Part shown: positions 1-8,986 of the stretch, piece after piece
Layout: each line of letters opens with the position of its first letter
Position numbering within the stretch: the first letter of the stretch is position 1
Source: Oxalobacteraceae bacterium UBA4003
Lineage (GTDB): Bacteria; Pseudomonadota; Gammaproteobacteria; Burkholderiales; Burkholderiaceae_D
NCBI GenBank assembly: GCA_002384815.1
Contig: DGBN01000074.1
Span: 33,577-97,576, forward strand
Direction of reading: 5' to 3'
Length of the DNA stretch: 64,000 nt
Notes under the pieces: model-generated
Told to the model about the DNA's origin: nothing
The model's database searches: none
What the model saw: the letters and a program-made list of their open reading frames with translations, nothing else
Made by a program: the position numbers and the translations under genes

Positions 1-200
1 GGGCAGCGGTTTTTGGGTAAAGAGGCGACGCTTGTAAACGACTCCATCTCGTGAGATTGCCGGAAAACAAGATTGTCTTTGGGTAATGATGTGTCTTGAA
101 CATGCCAATTATTTAACATTTATTGCAAGACATGATTTGCACACAATTGAGACCAGGATCTCCGCGTCGTTTTGGATCTTGGTTTCAAGCGGTTTAATGC
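1..200. other. Left-edge intergenic stretch, no gene seen
   Basis: No reading frame with recognisable protein content is visible on either strand here. The stretch is AT-rich towards its right end and runs into the TetR operator. It probably holds the promoter of the efflux operon and perhaps that of a gene lying off the left edge. Confidence 0.5.
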
Positions 201-230
201 AATCAAGCGACTTAATTAAATCGCTTGATT
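201..230. promoter_or_regulatory. Near-perfect 30-bp palindrome, probable TetR operator
   Basis: The left arm AATCAAGCGA (201-210) is the exact reverse complement of the right arm TCGCTTGATT (221-230). The centre (TTAATTAA, 212-219) is itself palindromic, so only the symmetric pair 211/220 breaks the dyad. It ends 25 bp before the ATG of the TetR-family gene. Position and symmetry fit an operator for that regulator, acting on its own gene and the coupled efflux genes. Confidence 0.75.
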
Positions 231-254
231 GATTTGTGTGTTTTAATATCGCTC

Positions 255-1019
255 ATGAAACCTGTCATCAAACCCAATCCGCCCGTATCCCGTGCGAGTG
301 CCTCTGCAAAAACTGCAGATAGTGGCGACACACGCAAGCCGCGTTCCGATGGGGCCGAGGCACGCAGTCGGCTGTTGCTGGCGGCCTTGCGACTGTTCGC
401 CGAGAAGGGATTTGCCAAGGCCTCCACGCGCGAGATCGCGGAGTCGGCCGGAGTCAACCTTGCGGCTATCAAATATTATTTCGGAGACAAAGCGGGTCTT
501 TATCGCGTGGTTTTCAGCGAACCTCTTGGTACCGCTTGCCAGGGTGTCGATCTGTCCGATCCGGGTTTGAGCCTGCGGGATGTGCTGCGCATTTTCTTCG
601 AAGATTTTGTTGCGCCACTCAAGCACGGCGATGTCGTGCAACTTGCGGTGCGCATGCATTTTCGTGAAATGCTGGAACCGACCGGCTTGTGGATGGAGGA
701 AATCGACAGGCACATCAAGCCATCGCATGCAGGATTAGTCGCGGTGTTGCTGCGCCATCTCAATTTGTCCAAAGCGGACGATGACGTGCATAGACTGGCG
801 TTCTCGCTGGCTGGCCTCGCGCTGCAACTCTTCGTCTGTCGCGACGTGATCGATGCGATTCGTCCGAAGTTGATCAATACACCGGCGGCTGTCGATCAAT
901 GGGCGATACGTCTGGTCGATTATGGCGAAGCAATGGTTGCGATGGAGATCGCACGCCGACAGATGTTGGGCAGCGCAATTGCATCGACGGCATCTGCCAA
1001 AAAAGCAAAAAAACCATGA
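255..1019 (+). CDS. TetR/AcrR-family transcriptional regulator (CerR-like)
   Basis: A 254-residue repressor-type protein. A Ser/Ala-rich N-terminal tail is followed by a TetR helix-turn-helix at about residues 38-85 (LFAEKGFAKASTREIAESAG, then IKYYFGDKAGLYR). The long C-terminal helical domain resembles the DUF1956 (CerR-type) ligand domain. ATG 255 is preferred because the only upstream alternative, TTG 225, lies inside the palindrome. Its last codons overlap the start of the outer-membrane gene (ATGA), so it is the first gene of the efflux operon and probably its local repressor. The inducing ligand cannot be read from sequence. Confidence 0.9.
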   Translation: MKPVIKPNPPVSRASASAKTADSGDTRKPRSDGAEARSRLLLAALRLFAEKGFAKASTREIAESAGVNLAAIKYYFGDKAGLYRVVFSEPLGTACQGVDLSDPGLSLRDVLRIFFEDFVAPLKHGDVVQLAVRMHFREMLEPTGLWMEEIDRHIKPSHAGLVAVLLRHLNLSKADDDVHRLAFSLAGLALQLFVCRDVIDAIRPKLINTPAAVDQWAIRLVDYGEAMVAMEIARRQMLGSAIASTASAKKAKKP

Positions 1020-2473
1020 TGAAAAAAGCTCACTTTGTTCTTTGTGCCAGTCTGCCTTTAGTGCTGAGTGCGTGTGCCCTTAACGCGCCACCTGAAAAAG
1101 TGTCGGCTACTGCGCCATCACAGTGGTATTCGCCGTTGCCGAAAACGCCGGCTACTGACAGCAGTGCTGCCGACTTGCCGCATCACGGTACGCTGGCTGA
1201 TCTGTCGCAATGGTGGCAGCAGCAGAACGATCCACTGTTGGTGGAATTGATACAGTCCGCACAAATCGTAAGTCCGACTGTTGCGACTGCCGTCTCACGC
1301 ATCGAGCAATCGCGTGCATCGCGGGTTGCTGCAGAAGCGGTACTGATACCGAAACTGGATGCAACGGTCAGCTCCAGTCGCAGCAATATGCAGGCGCCAT
1401 TGCCGCTGGGGACAACCACGCAGGCGGCGTTGCAACCTTCATGGGAGGCGGATGTATTTGGCGGCAATCGCGCGACAAGTCGAGCAGCATTGGCACGCTT
1501 GCAAGGCGCGCAGGCGAACTGGCATGACGCGCGCGTATCGGTCGCAGCCGAGGTGGCGAACCGCTATTACAGCCTGCGTACCTGCAACAAACTGGTCATT
1601 GTGACGCGTGCAGATGCTGATTCGCGTGCTGAAACCTCACGCTTGTCCGACTTGAGCGCCAAGGCAGGATTCCAGGCACCTGCAACAGCTGCATTGGCGC
1701 GTGCCAGCGCGGCTGAAGGTCGTGGTCGCGCGACACAACAGGCTGCATTATGCGATCTGGATGTGAAAGCATTGGTTGCGTTGACAGCCGTTGATGAGCC
1801 GGCTCTGCGTAAAAAAATTGCCGACATCCCGGCGCCGGATACTTCGTCAACGGTGCTCGATATTTCCAGCCTGCCGGCACAAACGCTGACGCAACGTCCT
1901 GACGTTTTCATTGCAGAACGTGAAGTCGCGGCAGCCAGTGCTGAAGTCGGTAATACACAGGCACAACGCTATCCACGCTTGAGTTTGAGCGGCTCTATCG
2001 GCGTCGCAAGTTTCCGCTCAGGCGGCGTGACGACCAATCTGGATACCTGGTCGATCGGGCCGGTGTCATTGTCGCTGCCGATTTTCGATGGTGGTACACG
2101 TGCGGCAAATGTGACGGCAGCGCAGGCGCAGTACGAAGCAGCGGTAGTCAGCTATCGCAGCGGCGTACGGCAAGCAGTGCGTGAAGTGGAAGAGGCGCTG
2201 GTGAATCTGCAAAGTACGGCCGCACGCAGCGACGATGCACGCGTTGCGGTGGACGGTTATCGTGCCTCGTTCAACGGCACGGAAAGTCGTTACCAGAATG
2301 GTCTTGCCAGTCTGGTGGAGCTGGAAGATTCGCGCCGTGTCCGGCTGGCGGCCGAATTGAATGCAGTGTCGCTGGAGCGTGAGCGTATGGCTGCATGGAT
2401 TGCCCTGTATCGCGCCGTTGGTGGCGGCTGGGTCAATCCTGACGTTGCGCCGGCAGTTGCCGCACAACCGTAA
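1016..2473 (+). CDS. RND efflux outer-membrane lipoprotein, OprM/NodT family
   Basis: A 485-residue outer-membrane channel subunit. The N-terminus is a lipoprotein signal with lipobox LSAC (Cys at about residue 20), followed by two copies of the TolC-type outer-membrane efflux domain with the usual internal repeat (motif QRPDVFIAEREVAAASAEVG in the second half). The start ATG overlaps the TetR stop codon, so the two are translationally coupled. An in-frame ATG three bases later is equally possible. With the next two genes it makes a complete tripartite pump that exports compounds across both membranes. Confidence 0.93.
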   Translation: MMKKAHFVLCASLPLVLSACALNAPPEKVSATAPSQWYSPLPKTPATDSSAADLPHHGTLADLSQWWQQQNDPLLVELIQSAQIVSPTVATAVSRIEQSRASRVAAEAVLIPKLDATVSSSRSNMQAPLPLGTTTQAALQPSWEADVFGGNRATSRAALARLQGAQANWHDARVSVAAEVANRYYSLRTCNKLVIVTRADADSRAETSRLSDLSAKAGFQAPATAALARASAAEGRGRATQQAALCDLDVKALVALTAVDEPALRKKIADIPAPDTSSTVLDISSLPAQTLTQRPDVFIAEREVAAASAEVGNTQAQRYPRLSLSGSIGVASFRSGGVTTNLDTWSIGPVSLSLPIFDGGTRAANVTAAQAQYEAAVVSYRSGVRQAVREVEEALVNLQSTAARSDDARVAVDGYRASFNGTESRYQNGLASLVELEDSRRVRLAAELNAVSLERERMAAWIALYRAVGGGWVNPDVAPAVAAQP

Positions 2474-2531
2474 TAATTGCTGCACCTGTCAATTTGAATC
2501 TGACCAATAGCAACAATAACGGACTCAACAC

Positions 2532-3758
2532 ATGAAACGTTTCAAGACCAAAACTATTGTCCTTGCCGTCATCGCACTTGTCGTTCTGGTCGCGATCATC
2601 ATCCTTGCAAGCGGAAAACCCGGTGCAGAGAAGAAAAAGGATGAAGCTGGCCCCAAACCAGCGTTGACTGTGACGACAGCGCAGCCTTCAGAGGCGCGCT
2701 TGCCAATCAAGCTTTCCGCCAACGGCAGCATTACAGCATGGCAGGAAGCCATTATCGGCAGCGAATCGAACGGATTGCAATTGACCGACGTGCGTGTCAA
2801 CGTCGGTGATGTCGTGCGTCGCGGCCAGGTGCTGGCAACTTTCTCGGCCATCTCGACACAGGCCGATGTGGCGCAGGCGCGTGCCAACCTGATGGAAGCC
2901 GAAGCCAATGCCGCTGATGCAAAGAACAATGCAGAGCGTGCGCGTACGCTGGAAAGCACCGGTGCCTTGAGCACGCAACAGATCAACCAGTATATGACGA
3001 CCGAACAAACCGCCAGGGCCAAAGCCGAGGCGGCAAAAGCAATGCTCGCGGTACAACAGGTGCGTCTCGCACAAACGCAGGTACTGGCTTCCGACAACGG
3101 CGTTATCTCTGCGCGTAACGCAACTGTGGGCGCGGTGGTTGGTGCAGGCACTGAACTGTTTCGTCTGATCCGTCAGGGCAGGCTGGAATGGCGTGCAGAA
3201 GTGACATCAGCCGAACTCGGACGTCTGGCAACCGGAACGCCGGCCCTGGTCACGGCAGCCAACGGGACGCAAGTAAAAGGCAAGGTGCGCATGATTGCAC
3301 CGACGGTCGACATGCAAAGTCGCTCGGCACTCGTGTATGTCGACCTGTTGCCTGCCGCAGCTGACATGCCGCCTGCACGTGCAGGCATGTTCGCCACCGG
3401 CGAGTTTGATCTCGGCATGTCCACCGCCGTTACCGTACCGCAGCAAGCCATCGTGATTCGGGACGGTTTCAGTTATGTATTCCGCTTGAATGCTGATAAC
3501 CGTGTGACGCAAACGAAGATTCAGCCGGGACGCCGTCTGGCCGACCGGATTGAAGTCGTGACAGGTATTCCAGCGGATGCGGTGCTGGTTGCGAGCGGTG
3601 CCGGATTCCTCAACGATGGCGATCTGGTCAAGGTTGTTCCTGCACTGCCTGCTGAGGCGGCATCTGTAACGACTGCACCTGTCTTGCCGCCGACTACCGC
3701 AGAGCAAAAAGCCAATGCGGTAACGACACCTGCGCGCGCTGTACCGGCGGCCAAATAG
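2532..3758 (+). CDS. RND efflux periplasmic adaptor (membrane fusion protein)
   Basis: A 408-residue HlyD/AcrA-type adaptor. An N-terminal membrane anchor (about residues 7-28) is followed by a lipoyl-like half motif, an Ala-rich alpha-helical hairpin (about 105-180), the second lipoyl half (DNGVISARNATVGAVVGAGT) and beta-barrel and membrane-proximal domains. There is no lipobox, so it is anchored by the transmembrane helix. It lies 58 bp after the outer-membrane gene and 8 bp before the RND pump gene. The C-terminal 35 residues are Ala/Pro/Thr-rich and probably disordered. Confidence 0.93.
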   Translation: MKRFKTKTIVLAVIALVVLVAIIILASGKPGAEKKKDEAGPKPALTVTTAQPSEARLPIKLSANGSITAWQEAIIGSESNGLQLTDVRVNVGDVVRRGQVLATFSAISTQADVAQARANLMEAEANAADAKNNAERARTLESTGALSTQQINQYMTTEQTARAKAEAAKAMLAVQQVRLAQTQVLASDNGVISARNATVGAVVGAGTELFRLIRQGRLEWRAEVTSAELGRLATGTPALVTAANGTQVKGKVRMIAPTVDMQSRSALVYVDLLPAAADMPPARAGMFATGEFDLGMSTAVTVPQQAIVIRDGFSYVFRLNADNRVTQTKIQPGRRLADRIEVVTGIPADAVLVASGAGFLNDGDLVKVVPALPAEAASVTTAPVLPPTTAEQKANAVTTPARAVPAAK

Positions 3759-3766
3759 GAGCGCGC

Positions 3767-6700
3767 GTGAATTTTTCCTCGCTTTCCATCAAGAATCCGA
3801 TTCCCGCCATCATGCTGTTCGTGCTGCTGGGGTTGGGCGGCCTGTTGTCGTTCAAATCGAATGCAGTGCAGGATTTCCCCGATATTGAACTGCCGATTGT
3901 GACAGTCACGGCTTCCCTGCCTGGTACTGCGCCGGCGCAACTGGAAACGGAAGTGGCGCGCAAGATCGAGGACTCGGTTGCGACGCTGCAAGGTATCAAG
4001 AATATCTATACCAAGGTGCTCGATGGTGCAGTGACAGTCACGGTTGAATTCGTCCTCGAGAAAAATATTTCGGATGCAGTCAATGACGTGCGCGATGCGG
4101 TGGCTCTGATCCGCGCCGATCTTCCCAGCGATTTGCGTGATCCATCGGTTACCAAGGTGTCGACCGCAGGACGCGTGATCCTGACGTTCACTGCCGCCGC
4201 CGCGCCGGACAGCAAGCTCGATGAACAGGAGCTGAGCTGGTTCGTCGATAACACGGTTGCCAAACGCATACTTAGCGTGCCGGGTGTCGGTTCGTTCAAG
4301 CGCGTGGGCGGTGTCAGCCGCGAAGTGCGGATTGAACTCGACCCGGCAAAAATGGCAGCACTGAATGTCGCTGCAGTCGATGTGTCGCGTCGCTTGCGCC
4401 TGGTACAGCAGGAGGCACCGGGTGGGCGCGGCGATGTAAGCGGCGCCGAGCAGGCGGTGCGTACTATCGCCACCGTGAAGACTGCCGCCGAACTGGCATT
4501 GCTGGATATTCCATTGGCAGATGGCCATCATATCCGGCTCGATCAGGTTGCCACTGTGACCGATACGTTCGCCGAGCGTCGTTCGTCGGCATCGCAGGAT
4601 GGTCGCACCGTCGTCGGTTTTGAAGTGTTCCGGACCAAGGGCGCCAGCGAACTTGATGTTGCCAAAGGTACGCGTGCCGCAGTGGAAGAACTGCAGGCAG
4701 ACAACGGCAATATCATCTTCAAGCAGGCCATCGACAACGCGCAGCCGGTGGAAGAAAACTTCAAGGGTTCGATGGAGCTGCTGTACGAAGGCGCCATCCT
4801 TGCGGTGCTGGTAGTGTGGTGGTTTCTGCGCGATTGGCGCGCCACGCTGGTTGCATCGGCGGCCCTGCCCTTGTCCGTCATTCCTACTTTTCTCGGCCTG
4901 AGTTACTTCGGCTATACACTCAATACGGTGACTCTGCTATCGCTGGCGCTGGTGGTCGGTGTGCTGGTCGATGATGCGATCGTCGAAATCGAGAATATTT
5001 CGCGGCATCTGCGCATGGGCAAAACACCGATGCAGGCCGCAATGGAAGCGGCAGATGAAATCGGCATGGCGGTGATTGCGACGACCTTCGCACTGGTCGC
5101 GGTATTCCTGCCGACGGCATTCATGGCCGGCATACCGGGATTGTTTTTCAAGCAGTTTGGCTGGACCGCAGTGCTGGCGGTGCTGGCATCGCTGGTGGTG
5201 GCGCGTTTGCTCACGCCGATGATGGCCGCCTATATCCTGAAGCCGGTCAAGGAGCATGAGCAAAAAGACAGCTGGCTGATGCAGCGCTATCTGGTTGTCA
5301 TGCGCTGGTGTCTGCGGCATCGTTTGACCACGGCGATTGCTTCCGGCATTTTCTTTTTCGCTTCCATCATGCTGGTGCCGCTGTTGCCGACAGGGTTTGT
5401 TCCACCCGCCGATCGCGGCCAGACGCAGATCAACATTGAACTGCCGCCCGGCAGCACTCTGGCGGAAACGACTGCGGTGGCCGAACGCGTGCGCGTTGCA
5501 GTATCGAAAGATGCCAACATCAAGAGCATCTTCAGTTCGGTTGGCGGCGGTTCCAGCGGCGATGCCTTTGCTCCCGGTGCTGCAGCCGAGGCGCGCCGTG
5601 CCGTACTGACATTGACGACCACGCATCGCAATGATCGACATGAATCGATGGCTGATATCGAAGCGGTAATCCGTGCCAATATTGCCGACATTCCCGGTGC
5701 GCGATTCAACGTCGGTCCGCCCGACACCGGCGTCAAGATGCAACTGGTGCTGCGTAGCGAAGACCCGATTGCATTGTCGGAAGCCGCGCAAAAAGTCGAA
5801 CGTGAATTGCGTACGCTCAAAGGTGTCGGCAATGTCAGTTCCAGCGCCTCGCTGGTACGTCCTGAAATCATTGTGCGTCCTGATTCTGCACGTGCTGCCG
5901 ATCTGGGCGTTACTACGGCCAGTATCGGCGAAACAGTGCGAGTCGCCACTGCCGGCGATTACGACATGAATTTGCCGAAACTGAATCTGGCTGAACGCCA
6001 GGTGCCGATACGCATCAAGTTGCCGGACGAAGTGCGGGCTGATTTGTCGGCGATTGAACGCCTTACGGTGCCGGGTAAAAATGGCCCGGTCATGCTGGGT
6101 AATGTTGCCACTGTCACGATGCAAAGCGGACCGGCACAGATTGATCGCCTGAACCGCAGCCGCAATGTCACGCTCGATGTGGAGCTCGGCGGACGCTCGC
6201 TCGGCGAAGTGAATGCCGAAGCGCGTGCGTTGCCGTCGATGCAGAATCTGCCGCCTGCCGTGAAAATTGCCGAACTGGGCGACGCCCAGGAAATGCAGGC
6301 ATTGTTTGCCAGCTTCGGTCTGGCGATGATGATAGGCGTGCTATGCATCTATGGTGTGCTGGTTCTGCTGTTCAAGGACTTCATGCAGCCGATCACGATT
6401 CTGGCGGCACTACCCTTGTCGATTGGCGGTGCGTTTGTTGCGCTGCTGATCACCGGCCAGGCATTGTCGATGCCGTCGATGATCGGCCTGATCATGTTGA
6501 TGGGCATAGTCACGAAGAACTCGATTCTGCTGGTTGATTACGCCATCCTGGCGCGGCAACAGGGCATGAACCGTTTTGATGCACTGGTCGATGCCTGCCA
6601 CAAGCGGAGTCGTCCCATCATCATGACGACGATCGCGATGGGCGCCGGCATGTTGCCGCTCGCGCTTGGTTGGGGTGCCGATCCGAGTTTCCGTTCGCCG

Positions 6701-6886
6701 ATGGCAATCACCGTGATCGGTGGTTTGATCACCTCGACCCTGCTGAGTTTGCTGGTGGTGCCTGCAGTGTTTACATATATCGACGATATCGAGCACTGGC
6801 TCAAGCGCATGATGAAAAAAGCACGCGGCATCAAGAATATCGATGAAGACAGCAAGGCGCCCCAGCCGGGTTTGGAAAAACCATGA
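3767..6886 (+). CDS. RND multidrug efflux transporter, AcrB/HAE1 family
   Basis: A 1039-residue inner-membrane proton-driven pump with the family's normal length and internal duplication (12 membrane helices, two large periplasmic loops). Diagnostic residues are present: the acidic pair in TM4 (GVLVDDAIVEIEN) and the Lys in TM10 (MGIVTKNSILLVDYA), which form the proton relay. It starts with GTG at 3767 after the AGGA at 3757-3760. Its stop overlaps the ATG of the following deacetylase gene. Substrate range cannot be predicted. Multidrug export is the family default. Confidence 0.95.
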   Translation: MNFSSLSIKNPIPAIMLFVLLGLGGLLSFKSNAVQDFPDIELPIVTVTASLPGTAPAQLETEVARKIEDSVATLQGIKNIYTKVLDGAVTVTVEFVLEKNISDAVNDVRDAVALIRADLPSDLRDPSVTKVSTAGRVILTFTAAAAPDSKLDEQELSWFVDNTVAKRILSVPGVGSFKRVGGVSREVRIELDPAKMAALNVAAVDVSRRLRLVQQEAPGGRGDVSGAEQAVRTIATVKTAAELALLDIPLADGHHIRLDQVATVTDTFAERRSSASQDGRTVVGFEVFRTKGASELDVAKGTRAAVEELQADNGNIIFKQAIDNAQPVEENFKGSMELLYEGAILAVLVVWWFLRDWRATLVASAALPLSVIPTFLGLSYFGYTLNTVTLLSLALVVGVLVDDAIVEIENISRHLRMGKTPMQAAMEAADEIGMAVIATTFALVAVFLPTAFMAGIPGLFFKQFGWTAVLAVLASLVVARLLTPMMAAYILKPVKEHEQKDSWLMQRYLVVMRWCLRHRLTTAIASGIFFFASIMLVPLLPTGFVPPADRGQTQINIELPPGSTLAETTAVAERVRVAVSKDANIKSIFSSVGGGSSGDAFAPGAAAEARRAVLTLTTTHRNDRHESMADIEAVIRANIADIPGARFNVGPPDTGVKMQLVLRSEDPIALSEAAQKVERELRTLKGVGNVSSSASLVRPEIIVRPDSARAADLGVTTASIGETVRVATAGDYDMNLPKLNLAERQVPIRIKLPDEVRADLSAIERLTVPGKNGPVMLGNVATVTMQSGPAQIDRLNRSRNVTLDVELGGRSLGEVNAEARALPSMQNLPPAVKIAELGDAQEMQALFASFGLAMMIGVLCIYGVLVLLFKDFMQPITILAALPLSIGGAFVALLITGQALSMPSMIGLIMLMGIVTKNSILLVDYAILARQQGMNRFDALVDACHKRSRPIIMTTIAMGAGMLPLALGWGADPSFRSPMAITVIGGLITSTLLSLLVVPAVFTYIDDIEHWLKRMMKKARGIKNIDEDSKAPQPGLEKP

Positions 6887-7659
6887 CGAGCAGCCTGCAG
6901 GAAGTGCTGGCAAAACAGCGCCCGGCTCGGCTGGACGAGCTGTCCTTATCCTCGCCGCTGAGCTTGCTGGTGCTGGCACCGCATCCGGATGATTTCGATG
7001 CCATCAGCGTAACACTGAATTTTTTTCATCAACGCGGCGACAGCATACATCTGGCGGTATTGACTACCGGTGCCAGCGGTGTGGAAGATGGTTTTTCCGG
7101 TGCGCACACTGCCGCCGAAAAAACAGCATTGCGCGAGGCTGAACAAATGGCAAGCTGCGCATTTTTCGGCTTGCCGCCGGAGTGTCTCAACTTCCTGCGT
7201 TTGCTGCCGGATGAGAAAGGCAATCTGCGCCTGGATGCGGCAAATCATGCTGCGATACGATCGCAGATCGCTGCCTGTCAGCCGGATCTGGTGTTCATGC
7301 CGCATGGAAGCGACAGCAATGTCACGCATCAACGTACCTATGCCTTGTTTCGCGCGGTGGCTTTGACGGATAATCTGAACGTGTGGGCAGTGTTGAATCA
7401 GGATGCCAAAACGCTGGCGATGCGCACCGACCTCTATATGCCCTTCGGTGCCGACAACGCGGAGTGGAAGGCGGAAATGTTGCGCTTGCATTTGTCGCAG
7501 CATCAGCGCAATTTGAATATGCGCGGACAGGGTTTCGATCAGCGCGTGCTGAGCATCAATCGCCAGGCTGGCGTAAGCTTCCAAGCTGACTATGCCGAAC
7601 TGTTCGAACTGGAGCGTTTCGGCGCAAGTGAAGCAACACATAAACAAGCAAGGATGTGA
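6883..7659 (+). CDS. PIG-L/LmbE-family deacetylase
   Basis: A 258-residue protein with the zinc-binding motif APHPDD at about residues 30-35 and a distal His-containing segment (LHLSQHQRN), both typical of the GlcNAc-PI de-N-acetylase (LmbE) family. Members remove acetyl groups from N-acetylglucosamine-containing metabolites or glycoconjugates. The ATG overlaps the RND pump stop (ATGA), so it is translated as part of the efflux operon, which is unusual. A link between a sugar deacetylase and the pumped substrate is possible but unproven. Confidence 0.85.
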   Translation: MTSSLQEVLAKQRPARLDELSLSSPLSLLVLAPHPDDFDAISVTLNFFHQRGDSIHLAVLTTGASGVEDGFSGAHTAAEKTALREAEQMASCAFFGLPPECLNFLRLLPDEKGNLRLDAANHAAIRSQIAACQPDLVFMPHGSDSNVTHQRTYALFRAVALTDNLNVWAVLNQDAKTLAMRTDLYMPFGADNAEWKAEMLRLHLSQHQRNLNMRGQGFDQRVLSINRQAGVSFQADYAELFELERFGASEATHKQARM

Positions 7660-7660
7660 A

Positions 7661-7900
7661 ATGGTTTGTGATTACAGGAAAGTGCTGGATTTGGCTCAGG
7701 CAGGAAACTGGGAAGAGGCGCATGCGCTGGTACAGGTGCATGGCGACGAATTTTCGTGCAGGATTCACGGCTATCTGCATCGAGTCGAAGGCGATCTTGG
7801 CAATGCGCGTTACTGGTACGGTCGTGGCAACAGCAGCTTGCCGCAGAATACGCTGGAAGAAGAATTCAAGCGTTTATACGAAAATCTCGCCAGCGTTTGA
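7661..7900 (+). CDS. Small conserved helical protein of unknown function
   Basis: A 79-residue protein starting at ATG 7661, directly after the deacetylase stop, so it is the last gene of the efflux operon. The sequence is helical and TPR-like. The stretch IHGYLHRVEGDLGNARYWY resembles a motif of short uncharacterised proteobacterial proteins. There is no signal peptide or membrane segment. Function unknown. Confidence 0.75.
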   Translation: MVCDYRKVLDLAQAGNWEEAHALVQVHGDEFSCRIHGYLHRVEGDLGNARYWYGRGNSSLPQNTLEEEFKRLYENLASV

Positions 7901-7916
7901 GCAGCAGAATTTCCTG

Positions 7917-8276
7917 CTAGCCGGTCCGGTTCTTTTCGTGCGCCGTGCGTGAATCCGCCGGCGCTTCTGCCCGCTCATGCATGCCATAGTCTCGCAGCAC
8001 GTGCGCAACCCTCAAGCGATAGTCTGTGAAAATGGTTTGCCGGCCGGCGGCTTGCACCGTGCGATGCTCTTCCAGATTGCGCCAGCTTTGTACCGCTGCC
8101 TCATCGCGCCAGTACGAGAGCGACAAGATCTTGTCCGCTTGCGTCAAGCTCTGAAAGCGTTCGACAGAGATAAAGCCGTCCATCTTTTCCAGCAGCGGTT
8201 TCAACGTTGCGGCGGCATCCAGATAATCTTGTTTGTGATCGGCATGCGGAATGACTTCAAAGATAACGGCAATCAT
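7917..8276 (-). CDS. Antibiotic-biosynthesis-monooxygenase-like (ABM) domain protein
   Basis: A 119-residue protein with a ferredoxin-like dimeric alpha/beta barrel pattern (N-terminal VIFEVIPHADHKQDYLDAAA, then FISVERFQSL and YWRDEAAVQSWRNLEEHR). Members are small cofactor-free monooxygenases, haem-degrading enzymes or proteins of unknown role. The C-terminal 20 residues are polar and look disordered. It converges with the efflux operon 16 bp away. The exact substrate is unknown. Confidence 0.8.
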   Translation of the reverse strand: MIAVIFEVIPHADHKQDYLDAAATLKPLLEKMDGFISVERFQSLTQADKILSLSYWRDEAAVQSWRNLEEHRTVQAAGRQTIFTDYRLRVAHVLRDYGMHERAEAPADSRTAHEKNRTG

Positions 8277-8326
8277 TCAAGCCTCCCGTGACTGTGGCAA
8301 CAAACGAGTATGCAGCTTATTCTGTT

Positions 8327-8836
8327 CTAGCGATCGGCTGGCCGGCGGAATTCGTTGCCTATCCATTGCTCGGCACTACTGCGCGTGAGCTTGAACGTTG
8401 GTGCCACGCGCACAGCTGCCAGCTGTTCGCTGTTGTCATCCTGTGCCGCCAGAATGGCATAGGGATCGTCTTCATCGGGCACGATGTCGAGTGTGACGCT
8501 GATTGTTGCTGATGCCGTATTCACAATGATGCTCTTGTGCAGCATCGCATGCAATTGCTGTTCATGCCTGCGTAAAACTTCGGCAGCGGTCTTGACCAGT
8601 GTGTGGAAGGCCGGTGTATCCAGCGGTTTGGGATTTTTCTTGTCGCGTCCCATTGTCCACGGACCGACCAATGCAGGCTCGACTTCGCCATCCTTGATCA
8701 TCTCGACGGCCCAGCCTTCATCATCTTCATTCTTGATGACGCGAGCAGTCCAGCCATCATCGCGCCACAGGCGCGCTTCATGGATGGCGTTGCCGCGATC
8801 TGCTTCATTGTCTTCCTGCCATTCCGCGTTGTGCAT
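8327..8836 (-). CDS. Conserved hypothetical protein
   Basis: A 169-residue acidic protein I do not recognise. The N-terminal half contains a Trp-rich segment (RLWRDDGWTARVIKNEDDEG), the middle a helix (FHTLVKTAAEVLRRHEQQL) and the C-terminal half a probable beta region. No signal peptide or membrane helix is visible, so a cytoplasmic location is likely. The Shine-Dalgarno is weak. It lies between an ABM gene and norB on the same strand, with 50-150 bp gaps, so it is probably monocistronic. Confidence 0.65.
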   Translation of the reverse strand: MHNAEWQEDNEADRGNAIHEARLWRDDGWTARVIKNEDDEGWAVEMIKDGEVEPALVGPWTMGRDKKNPKPLDTPAFHTLVKTAAEVLRRHEQQLHAMLHKSIIVNTASATISVTLDIVPDEDDPYAILAAQDDNSEQLAAVRVAPTFKLTRSSAEQWIGNEFRRPADR

Positions 8837-8947
8837 GCAAATTCGCTTCTGTTGATTGCTCCGGGTTGCCTATCATAGGCTAATTTCATGGAACTATCGC
8901 CGGTAGCCGCAGGCGATTTCCCGTTTCAGCTGATTGTCATGTGCGCT

Positions 8948-8975
8948 GCCGCACCTGCCATCCGGCAGATGCGGC
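8948..8975 (-). terminator. GC-rich hairpin downstream of norB
   Basis: Arms GCCGCACCTGCC (8948-8959) and GGCAGATGCGGC (8964-8975) pair with a single mismatch or wobble around a 4-base loop. It begins 12 bp after the norB stop on the reverse strand. No U-run follows, so it is either a factor-dependent terminator or an mRNA-stabilising 3' hairpin. Confidence 0.45.
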
Positions 8976-8986
8976 TTCGAGCGAAC

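Noticed and set aside
4937..6124. Long reverse-strand reading frame opposite the RND pump gene
   Set aside because: Composition is His/Arg/Gln-rich with no family resemblance; it is the antisense of a certain gene.
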